Assembly (NCBI GenBank): GCA_049718765.1 | Contig: JBNARI010000002.1 | Location: 1-64,000, forward strand | Reading direction: 5' to 3' | DNA: 64,000 nt | Source of the DNA: JBNARI01 sp049718765 | GTDB lineage: Bacteria > Bacillota > Sulfobacillia > DUMF01 | Notes under the pieces: model-generated | What the model was told of the DNA's origin: nothing | Seen by the model: only the letters and a program-made list of their open reading frames with translations | Database searches by the model: none | Shown: in pieces, positions 1-8,775 of the stretch | Position numbering within the stretch: the stretch's first letter is position 1 | How the letters are laid out: every line of letters begins with the position of its first letter | Made by a program: the position numbers and the translations under genes

Positions 1-129
1 GTTGTTGCCGAGTACATGGAGTATTACAACTGTCGTCGGAGGCATGGGGCTCTCGGTTACATGTCACCGCAGACATTTCATGAGTCGTTCATGTGCAATG
101 CTGTGAGTGCAGAAGCTTTTGCAGCATAA
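1..129 (+). pseudogene. IS3-family transposase, C-terminal end (window-truncated)
   Basis: The first 42 codons run open from base 1 to a TAA at 127-129. They carry the C-terminal signature of the IS3/IS150 DDE integrase core: YYNCRRRHGALGYMSP followed by TF, which matches the usual YN-x2-R-x-H-x2-L-G-Y-x-SP pattern. The rest of the transposase lies left of the window, so it is not possible to say whether the element is intact. A probable right terminal repeat follows at once. Confidence 0.85.
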
Positions 130-308
130 AACTCCGGAATAAGGGGGCCAAGGGGTTCCCCGGGCCTGTGCCGTAACTCAGTAGGCAAAATAAGGCTCAG
201 TCCGTTGATACGAAAGGCCGCAGTCCACCCGTACGGCCGGAGGAATACTGCGGACGCGTCAGGATATTCCACCAGGCTTTGCAGCAACATATCGAACTGC
301 CACGGCAC
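78..308 (-). pseudogene. ORF tail cut by the IS3 insertion
   Basis: This minus-strand reading frame begins at a GTG at 308 and runs into the IS3 end, so its last codons are IS sequence. Only roughly 151-308 is original. No domain is recognised. Its frame could continue from the preceding ORF (stop at 314) through one frameshift, because the two halves read naturally as a single protein. It is probably the truncated 3' part of a small lipoprotein gene. Confidence 0.3.
131..150 (+). repeat. Putative right terminal inverted repeat of the IS3 element
   Basis: The bases just after the transposase stop end in GGGGGCCA. Read outward on the other strand this begins TGGCCCCC, the TG...CA polarity expected of IS3-family ends. 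The left partner is outside the window, so the match cannot be tested here. Confidence 0.4.
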
Positions 309-313
309 CGGTA

Positions 314-706
314 CTAACCCTGAGGAAACTCGAGATAGCCTGGGTCGCGAGGAAGGAAGTCCCGAACAAGATACCCAGCCTCTATACTGCAGCCACCTGG
401 GAGTTCGAAAGGTATTCTGTGCCGCACCGAGTTTCCCTCTCCAGGCAGCCCCTTCAGCCTGGCGTCCTTCAGATATACGATCAGGTTGGCCAGAACGCAG
501 GGGGTGCGCGATCTTGGCACGGAGGTTCGCTCACCAAAGCGTGTCACCAATTGCCACTCCACTGCCGTTGCCTTACCGGCAAGGTCGCCCGGCTTCAGAG
601 CTGGATCTGGATCAAGCCGCACAATACAGCCATCCAGCAGCAGGGCCAATGCCACCGCAACGTATACCATTAAGTTATTCCTAGCATGAACGGTAACCTG
701 TCTCAT
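314..706 (-). CDS. Small hypothetical lipoprotein-like protein
   Basis: A 130-residue ORF with a hydrophobic N-terminal stretch (about residues 11-26) ending in a Cys in the context ALLLDGCIV. This resembles a lipobox but has Asp and Gly before the Cys, so lipidation is uncertain. The remainder is basic and has no recognised domain. It lies just downstream of another lipoprotein gene on the same strand and just upstream of an ORF fragment cut by an IS element, so it may be the 5' part of a broken gene. Confidence 0.45.
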   Translation of the reverse strand: MRQVTVHARNNLMVYVAVALALLLDGCIVRLDPDPALKPGDLAGKATAVEWQLVTRFGERTSVPRSRTPCVLANLIVYLKDARLKGLPGEGNSVRHRIPFELPGGCSIEAGYLVRDFLPRDPGYLEFPQG

Positions 707-745
707 CTCGCACCCTCAGCCCACACAGCACCTTCACGAATGGGG

Positions 746-1333
746 TCACTGCCTCGGCAGCCACCTTACCTTCCATACGCCCTTCTCCTTCACACAGGAC
801 CACGGCTCCCGCTCGAAGCTCAGCACTTGTCCATTGGACGTATACCTGAACCGGTGGGTTACGTAGACAATCGCATGCTCCGGGTCAAGAAGCTCGTAAC
901 CGTTCACACTGTACTCCAGCAACTCGTCATCTGCCCGCTCCATCTCGCGTACGTACAGCTCCAGGCTAATCTCATCTGGAACGGAACCTAGACACCTAAA
1001 TGCTTTCACCCAGTCCTTCGCCCGCGTTGCCTCGAGGTACCGCGTCATCACCCTGTCCGGGGTCTCACCTCGAGAGTCGTGTTCAAATCTGCCGTAGAGT
1101 TCCTTCTTCACCAGAATCAGCTGCTGCTCCAGCTGCCCTGACCTGGCCTCTACAGAGGCCAGCTCTTCCCTGAGGGTTCTCACCTGCGCTTCCAGTTCAG
1201 ATACCCTGGACCGCAACTGTTCGACTGCTTGACCCGCTCCCTCAGCCTTCTCCGCTGCCGAACACCCCACAAGCAGGATTAAGAGCAAGATCAGGCCTAT
1301 GCTCACGCGCACTCCTGGGCTCATCCTGAGCAC
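746..1333 (-). CDS. Lipoprotein with coiled coil and NTF2-like domain
   Basis: The 195-residue product starts at a GTG preceded by GGAGGTGATC. Residues 8-26 form a lipoprotein signal peptide ending LLVGC. Residues about 35-80 are a heptad-rich coiled coil (EQLRSRVSELEAQVRTLREEL). Residues about 95-195 resemble the small NTF2/SnoaL-like fold seen in many Firmicutes lipoproteins (ending VWKVRWLP). This points to an extracytoplasmic, membrane-anchored protein of unknown function. Two similarly built lipoproteins occur at 61144 and 61604, next to the pilus genes. The family call is by eye. Confidence 0.65.
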   Translation of the reverse strand: MLRMSPGVRVSIGLILLLILLVGCSAAEKAEGAGQAVEQLRSRVSELEAQVRTLREELASVEARSGQLEQQLILVKKELYGRFEHDSRGETPDRVMTRYLEATRAKDWVKAFRCLGSVPDEISLELYVREMERADDELLEYSVNGYELLDPEHAIVYVTHRFRYTSNGQVLSFEREPWSCVKEKGVWKVRWLPRQ

Positions 1334-1379
1334 AACGGATCACCTCCGTGGCCATACTGCTCGCAAACAGCACCCCTTC

Positions 1380-2058
1380 TTACTGAAGTGGGAATTCCGC
1401 GTTCACAACAGCGGTAATCTCTTTCTCAAGGGACGAAGTGTGGTTGATGCCGTAGTCCGATACCTCAGTAGAGTTCTTCGGCGTTATCTGGAACACCCCC
1501 ATCTTAGCAGCTCTCGAGTGGCCAATCCTCGCGCCGGTAGAAGCTGCAATCTTTTCAGCCCTGGTCATGGCGTCCCTCGCCGCCTCACCAAGCATGTCGA
1601 TCTTCAGCTCGTTCAACTTCGTGTAGTAGTACTGGGGCGGATAAGACTCAAACTCAATGCCTTTCTCTATGAGCTCCGTGGACTCCCTGGATATAGCCGT
1701 CACTTTGTCTACTTCCCGCGACCTGATCTCTATGCTCTGCCTTAACACGTACCCGGATATGTCCCTAGTCATCATGCCCGTCCTCGGGTCCAAAGCGTAA
1801 ATCGTCTCAGTAGTAACCGGCAGGTAGACTATTTCATTCTCGTTCACGCTTTCTGGATACGGTCATGTCCTGCTTCAACAGCGCGTACGCCCCGGTCAAA
1901 TCTTGAGCGCGCCTTGAAAAAGATGCCCGCCACACGATCAGGTCCGATCTGATCTCCTTTTTTGCAGACCCGTCACCGTCATGGACTTCTTCGCAGTCAC
2001 AAACTCCGTCGCTGGCCTCGACACTATCAACGCACATACTACAAACCATAGGTCTCAC
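1380..2058 (-). pseudogene. SIMPL-domain (DUF541) protein, frameshifted
   Basis: Three reading frames are needed to read one protein. The N-terminal anchor and first strand (ending KKSMTVTG) lie in one frame, SAKKEIRSDLIVWRASFS up to about 1860 lies in a second, and NENEIVYLP to the C-terminus at 1380 lies in a third. The order VTGSAKKE, SDL-VW, ENEI, then a C-terminal half rich in DISGYVL is typical of SIMPL-domain membrane proteins. There are thus at least two frameshifts, near 1965 and 1850, and the second probably includes a short deletion. A 155-codon ORF (1380-1847) remains open. The gene is probably non-functional. Confidence 0.6.
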
Positions 2059-2187
2059 TCTCCCTTACAGCGGTATATGCGGGTTACCCTTTGAGCTCTG
2101 ACGGAACAAACCGCCTGTGTTCTCCGCCGGACACCATTTTTGTACAAGCGCTCCCCAACGAGCATCGAACTTCTACGGTGAACCACC

Positions 2188-3546
2188 CTATGTCAGCGGG
2201 ACCATTTCTCCACCCGGAGCCTCGAGGTATACGCCGCTCAGCCCATTCGCTTTCAGGTACGCCACAAGCTTTTGGCTCATTTTCTCGTGAAGGTCGCCAT
2301 AGTCCGTATAATGTTTGAGTATCTCGTCTGCCACACCGGGCTTTGGCCTGCAGAACTCCCTTATCGAAGGCTCGAACAAAGCACCGTCCCTCGCCTCAAC
2401 GTACTCGGAAAGCGCGTAACTACCATCACCCAGCCTGCGGTACTTTATGGCAGCCGGTACCACGCCACCAGTGTTCTGAACGAGCTTCTCGCGCCCATAG
2501 AGCACGTACTCCGAGTAGAACACAGTGGCCCATATGGTAAGCACATCGCCCTCTTCATGCTTGTCAAAAACGTGCGAGGCCACCAGCACTACCCCATTGG
2601 GGTGGTATCCCTTATAGTGCTCCAGAGCTGCCGCATCCACCAGGGCCTCAACGGTATTTCCTGAAGGCCTGCTCGCCGGTGGAAGCGGCGTAATCTCAAG
2701 GGGCTTCAGTTTCGAATACCATTCTTCCCCGCTCTTCCAGCTCTTCGGCACGTTGTTCCTGGGGCCAAGGATCCGTATGCAGGCCTCTGCCATCAGGTCG
2801 CCCCGCTCACCTTTGCCGTTACCTTTGGCAAATTGGTCGAGCATATAGGCAAGCGCCGGCTCCCCGTACTTCGCGATCTCCAGAAGCGTATTTCCCTTAA
2901 ACGCGTTCTTGTTGTGTTCCGATTCATTCGACTTTTGCATGGCTATAATCGCATCAAGCTTTCGCTCAATAAGTGCTGCAAGCGACTCCCCCTCGGGTAC
3001 TGTTGTGTCCACCTTCGAAAGAGACTCATCAAAGCTCTTCACAGTTCCGAGCATTTCCGCATCGGTGACCACTGCAGGGTCGAACCAAAAGTCGTAAGCA
3101 GTGTTCTTCTCTGGGAGCAGAATGAACACGTGGTCCTGCCGAGCTATAGAAGTATCTCCAGATGCCGCAGGTTGCGTTCGGGCGACTCTTGCGTAGTACG
3201 TCCTGCGGGAAAAACCGCCCAGCTCCCTCTGCTCGAGCGTCTGCGAATGATTTGGCACGGGCAGCAGTACGCCGGCTGACTTGGCTGCTCCGTCCGGATA
3301 ATACCCAACCTTCACAAGCCCGCCGACCACTTTCCCGCCAGCCCTGAACACCAGCTCCCCGTTTTCCTCCGACACCTGCCATACCCTCGGGACAGTGAAA
3401 GAGCAGCCGTCGTAAGTCGCCAGCTTCACCACAGGAGGCTGCATCGTCCTGTTTGCCCTTGTGAGAGTGAGAGCCGAAACCACCGCAAGCGCAATAACAG
3501 CACACAGGAGCATCATACTCCGGAACCTCGGGGTTGTAGCAATCAT
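2188..3546 (-). CDS. Membrane-anchored hypothetical protein
   Basis: The chosen start is the ATG at 3546, preceded by GAAGGAGTGG. The longer frame up to 3684 has no comparable site. The 452-residue product has a basic N-terminus and one transmembrane segment (MMLLCAVIALAVVSAL, about residues 12-28), then a long extracytoplasmic part. Its middle contains a helical segment (NTLLEIAKYGEPALAYML) that looks HEAT-like. The C-terminal 130 residues form a mixed alpha/beta domain. It lies downstream of the ECF sigma/anti-sigma pair on the same strand and could belong to that regulon (inference). No function is assigned. Confidence 0.6.
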   Translation of the reverse strand: MIATTPRFRSMMLLCAVIALAVVSALTLTRANRTMQPPVVKLATYDGCSFTVPRVWQVSEENGELVFRAGGKVVGGLVKVGYYPDGAAKSAGVLLPVPNHSQTLEQRELGGFSRRTYYARVARTQPAASGDTSIARQDHVFILLPEKNTAYDFWFDPAVVTDAEMLGTVKSFDESLSKVDTTVPEGESLAALIERKLDAIIAMQKSNESEHNKNAFKGNTLLEIAKYGEPALAYMLDQFAKGNGKGERGDLMAEACIRILGPRNNVPKSWKSGEEWYSKLKPLEITPLPPASRPSGNTVEALVDAAALEHYKGYHPNGVVLVASHVFDKHEEGDVLTIWATVFYSEYVLYGREKLVQNTGGVVPAAIKYRRLGDGSYALSEYVEARDGALFEPSIREFCRPKPGVADEILKHYTDYGDLHEKMSQKLVAYLKANGLSGVYLEAPGGEMVPLT

Positions 3547-3719
3547 CGCGATCCACTCCTTCGCAGTGCTCTTGTGCAGGTTCACCGTCGTAAGCATGAA
3601 GCGTGTTGACGCTGCCACTAGGTTGTAGCACGAGGGAAAGCAACGTCCTGTGTGACTTGTGCGCTCTTGTGCGCTCGTCCACACGGGGCAAGCCTCTCAT
3701 CCTGTCCTGCTATATAAAG

Positions 3720-5456
3720 CTACTGTGAGAGGTACGCACCTTCGTATGGATAGTTCACCTCTGAAACCAGCCATTTCTTGCTGCCTGCCGCCTCGTCATA
3801 CCACTCCGTTACGACTACCCTGGCGCTGTACTCCCCAGCATAGCCCGTTGAAGCCACCATCCGGAACCTGATTTCGTAGGTATAGACCCCATCGCTTCGT
3901 CCCACGCACGTCACCGCATAGGACTCCACCCACGGGCTGGACACCCCGGTGACCCAGCCGCAACGCTCGAAAGCAGACCTGTACTTGGCACGCAGTTCAG
4001 GCGAGAGCAAAGCAAACTGCAACGCGCCGTTGCGCTCCTTGACAGCTCTCGCCCAGGTGTGCGCAACCCATGCCGGGCTCTCGGGCCGAAGGCACCTCTC
4101 CAGCATTGCTGCCCTGCGCTCAGCAGCATCCACAACGGCGCTCCAGGACTGCTGGCTGGCAATTGTGACAGTGCGCGTGGTTTCATCCCACTCAACTCGA
4201 GCCCCCAGCGCCTCCGCCACCCACCTCAACGGCACCATCACGCGACCGTCGATCAGCCGCGGAGCCACATCGGGCAGGATCTCCCGCCCGTCCACCACAA
4301 GCCTGATGCTTTCTTCGGCCATGGCTCCGGCCCCGGCAAAAACTACAAGCCCAACAATAACCATAGCTGCGAGCGCCAATGCCCGCAACCCTGCACCCAC
4401 ACCCAACCCCTCCCCACCGCGGTATCCCGGTTTAAGAGACGCCCGGAAAGGCGCTCGTGTTCCGATCACCAGGTGCACTTCAGGGCCTGTCAGTACTCCG
4501 TTGTCACAATCCCCAGCACCGCACCAGTTACCAGAGGATCCGATGCGAGTTTCGTTCGCCACCACTCCTGGCGACCCGACCACCACAGCACCGTAGTACC
4601 TCACGCCATTGGCTTTCAAGAAGTCGACCGTACGTCTAATGTTTCCAGAATGGTGGCTGGGTACCTTGCTCAACCGTTCCAGGGTCTCCAGGAACTTGCG
4701 CTCGCCCTCGGGGCTACCCATAAACGGATTGCCAACTACCCTAGTCCCAGCCAAATAGGTCCTGTTACGGTATTCCTCATCCGAAAACACGCACACTGCA
4801 CCCCACATCAGTCTCAACTCCGGGGGCATAACCGATCTCACTTCATCCACCGAAAGTGGCTCCCGGAAGGAAACCGCCATTTCGACAAGGCAGCCGTCTC
4901 CCACGTTGTCGAGTACGTCGAATTCCCTTCTGACCTCCTGGCCCTCGGCCACCGGATAATAGAATCGCAGTCTTGGCACACCCAGGGCGCTGTACTCCTT
5001 GCTTCCTTCCGGGATCCCAGTGGATATCTTCTCAAGCACATCCCAGGATCCCGTGCAGACCACGAACGTGGGATCCTCAAGTGTTCGTTCCCCTCCCCAC
5101 ACATCGAAGTCCACCGTCACAGTCCCAGCAGGACACGGCTTGTGCCCGACCAATCTCAAAAGGTGGTACTGTTTCTGGCGCCCGAACAGCCTCACGTTAA
5201 CGCTATTCCCAGCTAACGCTACCGTGTTTGGCTCGGTGAACTGCACGAGGTCCGGATAGAAACTATCGATTCGCGCTTCCTGACGTTGCAGGACAAGCTC
5301 GGGGCATACGAACAACCCCAGCATCGCACCTACCACTACCATAAGCGAAATCACCGAGGTTCGTAGAATACTCGCCATACGCGCCCTTCGCAAAAAAGCC
5401 TTTTCGTCGATCTCCTCCACCTTCAACCCTTCAACTTTATCAGAAATGTCAACCAT
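3720..5456 (-). CDS. Anti-sigma-type regulator fused to a copper amine oxidase N-like secreted domain
   Basis: The start is the ATG at 5456, preceded by GAGGAGG inside the end of the sigma gene and one base after its stop, so the two are translationally coupled. Residues about 25-60 are a cytoplasmic helix plus a membrane segment, and up to about residue 345 the layout matches sigma-factor regulators of the Sigma_reg_N/C type. Then comes a second signal-peptide-like stretch (LALAAMVIVGLVVFAGAGAMA) and a copper amine oxidase N-terminal-like domain (RLIDGRVMVPLRWVAEALGA). The C-terminal domain is unrecognised. A GTG near 4404 with GGGGAGGGG upstream could start a separate secreted protein, so the fusion may be two genes welded together. 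Confidence 0.6.
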   Translation of the reverse strand: MVDISDKVEGLKVEEIDEKAFLRRARMASILRTSVISLMVVVGAMLGLFVCPELVLQRQEARIDSFYPDLVQFTEPNTVALAGNSVNVRLFGRQKQYHLLRLVGHKPCPAGTVTVDFDVWGGERTLEDPTFVVCTGSWDVLEKISTGIPEGSKEYSALGVPRLRFYYPVAEGQEVRREFDVLDNVGDGCLVEMAVSFREPLSVDEVRSVMPPELRLMWGAVCVFSDEEYRNRTYLAGTRVVGNPFMGSPEGERKFLETLERLSKVPSHHSGNIRRTVDFLKANGVRYYGAVVVGSPGVVANETRIGSSGNWCGAGDCDNGVLTGPEVHLVIGTRAPFRASLKPGYRGGEGLGVGAGLRALALAAMVIVGLVVFAGAGAMAEESIRLVVDGREILPDVAPRLIDGRVMVPLRWVAEALGARVEWDETTRTVTIASQQSWSAVVDAAERRAAMLERCLRPESPAWVAHTWARAVKERNGALQFALLSPELRAKYRSAFERCGWVTGVSSPWVESYAVTCVGRSDGVYTYEIRFRMVASTGYAGEYSARVVVTEWYDEAAGSKKWLVSEVNYPYEGAYLSQ

Positions 5457-5457
5457 T

Positions 5458-5946
5458 TTAGCGTTCCTCCTCATTGTTCAAATACAACTTCAACCCCTTC
5501 CTCGCTCTCCACAGGGCAGTCTTAACGGAATCGGCAGTGATGCCAAGCGCAGCCGCAATTTCTTTTGCTGACATGCCCATTTGATATTTCATAAAGACAA
5601 GCGCCCTCTCCGCGGGCTTAAGCTTCCTTACGGCATCTTCTACTATCTGCTTGCTGTGTATGTCATCTTTGTTCAAACAGATACGCGCAGCGGCGCGGCA
5701 TTGTTGCTGTATGACCCAGTAGTCCCGTCGTCGCCGTTCGAGAAAGTCCGCATACTTCGATCTCGCCACCGCGAGCACGTACGCTCTCAGCTTACCTTCG
5801 CCAATTGCGTCCAAATGGAGGTACGTGGACAGCAAGGTCTCCTGGGTCAAGACCTCAGCATCCTCACGGGTGAGTCCAAGATCCACAAAGTAGCGATATG
5901 TCATCCTGTACAGTTGCTGCCACACTTGCGCTTGCTCTCCTGACAA
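5458..5946 (-). CDS. ECF RNA polymerase sigma factor
   Basis: Region 2 is visible as LYRMTYRYFVDLGLTREDAE...LRAYVLAVARSKYADFLERRRR. Region 4 is visible as LKPAERALVFMKYQMGMSAKEIAAALGI followed by SVKTALWRARKGLK, a helix-turn-helix. The open frame extends to 6030, but no ribosome site supports that start. The TTG at 5946 (AAGGTGG upstream) and the GTG at 5925 (AGGAG upstream) are better and give the usual ECF length of about 155-162 residues. It is coupled to the downstream anti-sigma gene, so the pair probably responds to an envelope signal. The target promoters are unknown. Confidence 0.85.
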   Translation of the reverse strand: MSGEQAQVWQQLYRMTYRYFVDLGLTREDAEVLTQETLLSTYLHLDAIGEGKLRAYVLAVARSKYADFLERRRRDYWVIQQQCRAAARICLNKDDIHSKQIVEDAVRKLKPAERALVFMKYQMGMSAKEIAAALGITADSVKTALWRARKGLKLYLNNEEER

Positions 5947-5964
5947 GTTCCACCTTAATGAGAC

Positions 5965-5991
5965 GGTAACAAACAGCATGAGGTAACAAAC
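5965..5991 (-). promoter_or_regulatory. Direct repeat upstream of the ECF sigma gene
   Basis: The 10-mer GTTTGTTACC (minus strand) occurs twice, at 5982-5991 and 5965-5974, 17 bp apart, just upstream of the likely sigma start. The spacing suits either an operator or an autoregulated promoter. Function is inferred only from position. Confidence 0.35.
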
Positions 5992-6076
5992 AAGAACATA
6001 GCCACCACGCCATTTGTTCTTAAACTCCAAACGCCAATATAGTAGGGTGATGTCTTAAGATAGCTGAAAACGAGTA

Positions 6077-6129
6077 GGTCCGGGCTGAGATGTTGTTTAG
6101 CAAAAAACAAATAGAAAGGAGCCCGGACC
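6077..6129 (+). repeat. 10-bp inverted repeat in the leader of the IS256 remnant
   Basis: GGTCCGGGCT (6077-6086) and AGCCCGGACC (6120-6129) are perfect inverted copies separated by 33 bases. The downstream arm abuts the AAAGGAG ribosome site and ends one base before the transposase ATG, so the hairpin would partly hide the translation start. Protective hairpins of this kind are known in several IS leaders. Confidence 0.5.
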
Positions 6130-6130
6130 C

Positions 6131-6250
6131 ATGAATAGGATACCACCCAGTCAGAGGATTGCAGAGTTTTTAAAAGCAGAAGCTGCTTGAGAGGAAGATG
6201 TGCTGAGCATCCTTGTCAGGCTGGGAGCGCAGCGTTTGATCCAGGAGGCG
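6131..6250 (+). pseudogene. IS256/Mutator-type transposase, N-terminal remnant
   Basis: Starting at the ATG at 6131 the frame reads MNRIPPSQRIAEFLKAEAA, then an in-frame TGA at 6188, then EEDVLSILVRLGAQRLIQEA. This is the usual N-terminus of IS256-family (Mutator) transposases. Similarity stops at about 6250, where sequence of the neighbouring methyltransferase gene begins. The copy is dead twice over: by the stop codon and by the deletion. Confidence 0.6.
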
Positions 6251-6260
6251 CACAGCAAAA

Positions 6261-6960
6261 TCACCATACGCTAGGGAGAATGCGATATCGCACGCGACGC
6301 GTGTACTCCTCATACCCCGGCAACTCTCCGTGCAGGGTGCGGTCCTCCAGACATGTGCGTACCAGGATGAGAACGGTGACTGCTGCTGCGGGAACCAGTG
6401 CCCAGTACGAACCGAGTACAACGGGACTCGATATCGCCATCAGAATGCCACCCAGGTATCCCGGGTGTCTCACGAAGCCGTACGGCCCGCGGTCTACCAC
6501 GTGATGGCCTCGCTCAGTTTGAAGCCGCACTACCGTTGAGAAGAACTGGTTGACGAACTTGGCCCACTCCACAATGGCTACCGACCCGACGAAAACGGCG
6601 TAGGCACGCCAGTACACCAGTGGAGGGACCATTCCGGTCCACCCGTAGCGTCCCCCCGTCGAGCGCGGATACCACGAAAATTGCCAGTTCAGCCGGGAGA
6701 TAGAGCACCCAGAACACTTTGTCCCAGGGCTTTTGCCCGGGCCCAGGGCTCCATCGTTCGGTTACAACCTGTTGCATTTTGCCGAAGAATGGAGCAGAAA
6801 CAAGAACCCCTGCCACAACTGTCAGCGTGAATACCCAGCCTTGCCAGTAGCCCAGCTTGCCTGCCAGTCCAAATATTCCCGCTATCATCGCAACAAGGCT
6901 CAGCACCCCTCGGACAATTGCTTTCCGCACAGATTCACACCTCTCCTTCACCGCGCTCAT
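6261..6960 (-). pseudogene. ICMT/PEMT-type membrane methyltransferase, frameshifted
   Basis: Two overlapping frames give one protein. The N-terminal part (6960 down to about 6655) has several membrane helices (LVAMIAGIFGLAGKLGYWQGW). The C-terminal part (to 6261) carries the isoprenylcysteine carboxyl methyltransferase-like core RGPYGFVRHPGYLGGIL and ends LPGYEEYTRRVRYRILP. The switch falls in a run of six G (minus strand, about 6648-6656). Removing one G restores one continuous protein of about 230 residues. The cause may be slippage, a true mutation or a sequencing error. The 3' end lies close to the IS256 remnant. Confidence 0.7.
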
Positions 6961-7467
6961 GGATTCTCCGCGCGGTGAGACTCCTACAGACAGGCATTCT
7001 ATGGCTGATGGGCTTTCTATTCAAAGTCTTGGATCCAGCGCCAAGATAAAAAACAAGCCCACCTGCCGTTGACTCAAGTGAGGAGCGTCTGATTGGGTGC
7101 GCGGCAGACCTTTCACCCCATGGGCCTGCTCTTTCCCGCGAGTTTGGCGGCAGGTGGACATTGTGCTGTTTCGACGCGATCGGGCAATCTTCCTCCTAAC
7201 CCTAACGAATTCTATAGTGCCTTGCGATACGTACTTCCATGGCCGCCCCACCATACCCCCTATCCTATTTGAGAAGCCTAAGAATAGGTACGGGGTGATT
7301 AGCAACATGCTAAGTCGTTGCTTGCAGGCACAGTCGCGAAGTTCCTGGAGCTTCTGCTCAGACCTGCGTTGCGCTGGTCGCTGCGGGAAACGGCTTACTC
7401 TGGGAAAAGCCCTGAAAAAAGACCAACTAGATCAAGAATGCAGCAAATGTCCTCTACTGCCACTGGC
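6961..7467. other. Gap of about 500 bp without a supported gene
   Basis: Only short, shadow-like open frames are present on both strands. One of them (minus, 7021-7308) is basic and could be an IS remnant, but no transposase motif is visible. No tRNA-like or terminator structure was recognised. Confidence 0.3.
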
Positions 7468-8775
7468 TCAGGCACAGCCTTTTTCGAAGTCTTCCCACTC
7501 AATATAGTGGAATGCAGTGTTCACCACTGCTGAGAGCAGGAGCAACAACGGGTGTCTGACAATGCGCGTAACCCTCTTCAAGATGGAAGATCCGCGGTAA
7601 AACTCCCTCCTCAGCCAGTCGTGCCCCGACTGCAGCTCCTCCGGAGTCATGCGCGCCGGTTGATATGTGACATGTTCACCATCGTAAAGCTCCCAGTTAC
7701 GCGTGATTATCCTGCCATCTCGCTCCATCTGCAGAAAGAACTCGGTTCCAGGGTACGGAGTGAGAATCTTGAAACTCGCCAGGTCAATCCCAATTTCCGA
7801 AAGCATCTCAAGGGTTCTCTTGAAGATCGACTTGTCTTCGCTGTCAAAGCCGGTCACGATGCCCGCCTCAACCAGAATCCCGTGCTTGTGAAAAGCGGCA
7901 ATAATCTCTTTGTAACGGCTGGCCTGGTTCTGAGGCTTGTGAGCCTCCAGCAGGCTTTCTTGAGACACCGACTCGATCCCGACGAATACACCTTTGCATC
8001 CGCTCCTTGCAGCAAGTTGCAGCAACTCACGGTCGTACGCCATGGTGATACTTGCCTGACCTATCCACCACTTTTTCATGGGGATCATGGCTGCAAACAG
8101 TTGCTTCGCGTATTCCGGATCACCCACCACGTTGTCATCCGTAAAGAATATGAGCTTGGTGGGGGCTTTCCGGATGTCTTCTACAACTTCACCCAGCGGT
8201 CTGTGCCTCACCCCCTTGCCGTACAGGTACCTCACCATGCAGAATGTGCAGCCAAAGGGGCAGCCTCTCGATGCTTCCACAGGGGCCACAGGCAGGTAGC
8301 GACCACCCTTCAAGAGATCAAGGCGTGGGGGAGGCAAGTGTGAAAGGGAAGGCTTCTGTGGCGCCCGGTACGTGCGGCAAAGATTACTTCGCCTCGCATC
8401 TTCTATGATTCCCCCAAAGATCTCCTCACACTCCCCAACGGCTACCGCATCCACGTGGTTCAGAGCTTCCTCCGGCATCAGGGTGGCGTGCGCACCGCCC
8501 ATCAGCGTGGGAATACCGCGTTCCCGAAACCTGGCAGCTATTTCGTAAGCCCTCGGAGCATGGGGTGTCTCTGCGGTAAGCCCAACCAAATCGACGGGAG
8601 CATCATACGGTATCTCTTCCAGCTGGTCGTCGACGATCCGCACCTCCACGTCAGGTGGGCACAGAGCCGCCAGCCTGGGCAAGGTGAGTGCGAAGTTCAG
8701 GGTGGAAAACCTCAGCAGTCCCCGTTTCATCTGCCGTAAGGCCCGTCCGGCTGGTGCGATGAGCAGCAGCTTCAT
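7468..8775 (-). CDS. B12-binding-domain radical SAM protein
   Basis: The start is the ATG at 8775 with AGGAGG upstream, giving 435 residues. Residues about 1-140 look like a cobalamin-binding Rossmann domain (MKLLLIAPAG; GIPTLMGGAHATLMPEEAL). The radical SAM core follows with the cluster motif CPFGCTFC (CxxxCxxC) after the sequence VEASRG, and then FFTDDNVVGD. This is the class of B12-dependent radical SAM enzymes that methylate or rearrange carbon centres. The C-terminal 60 residues contain a hydrophobic segment (HPLLLLLSAVVNTAF). It is a lone gene with large gaps on both sides, so the substrate is unknown. Confidence 0.88.
   Translation of the reverse strand: MKLLLIAPAGRALRQMKRGLLRFSTLNFALTLPRLAALCPPDVEVRIVDDQLEEIPYDAPVDLVGLTAETPHAPRAYEIAARFRERGIPTLMGGAHATLMPEEALNHVDAVAVGECEEIFGGIIEDARRSNLCRTYRAPQKPSLSHLPPPRLDLLKGGRYLPVAPVEASRGCPFGCTFCMVRYLYGKGVRHRPLGEVVEDIRKAPTKLIFFTDDNVVGDPEYAKQLFAAMIPMKKWWIGQASITMAYDRELLQLAARSGCKGVFVGIESVSQESLLEAHKPQNQASRYKEIIAAFHKHGILVEAGIVTGFDSEDKSIFKRTLEMLSEIGIDLASFKILTPYPGTEFFLQMERDGRIITRNWELYDGEHVTYQPARMTPEELQSGHDWLRREFYRGSSILKRVTRIVRHPLLLLLSAVVNTAFHYIEWEDFEKGCA

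Noticed and set aside
4059..5216. A 385-codon plus-strand ORF opposite the anti-sigma gene
   Set aside because: The opposite strand has a ribosome site, membrane helices and recognisable domains; this frame has none.
7021..7308. A 95-codon minus-strand ORF as a gene
   Set aside because: No ribosome site, no recognisable motif, and it lies in an IS-scarred gap.
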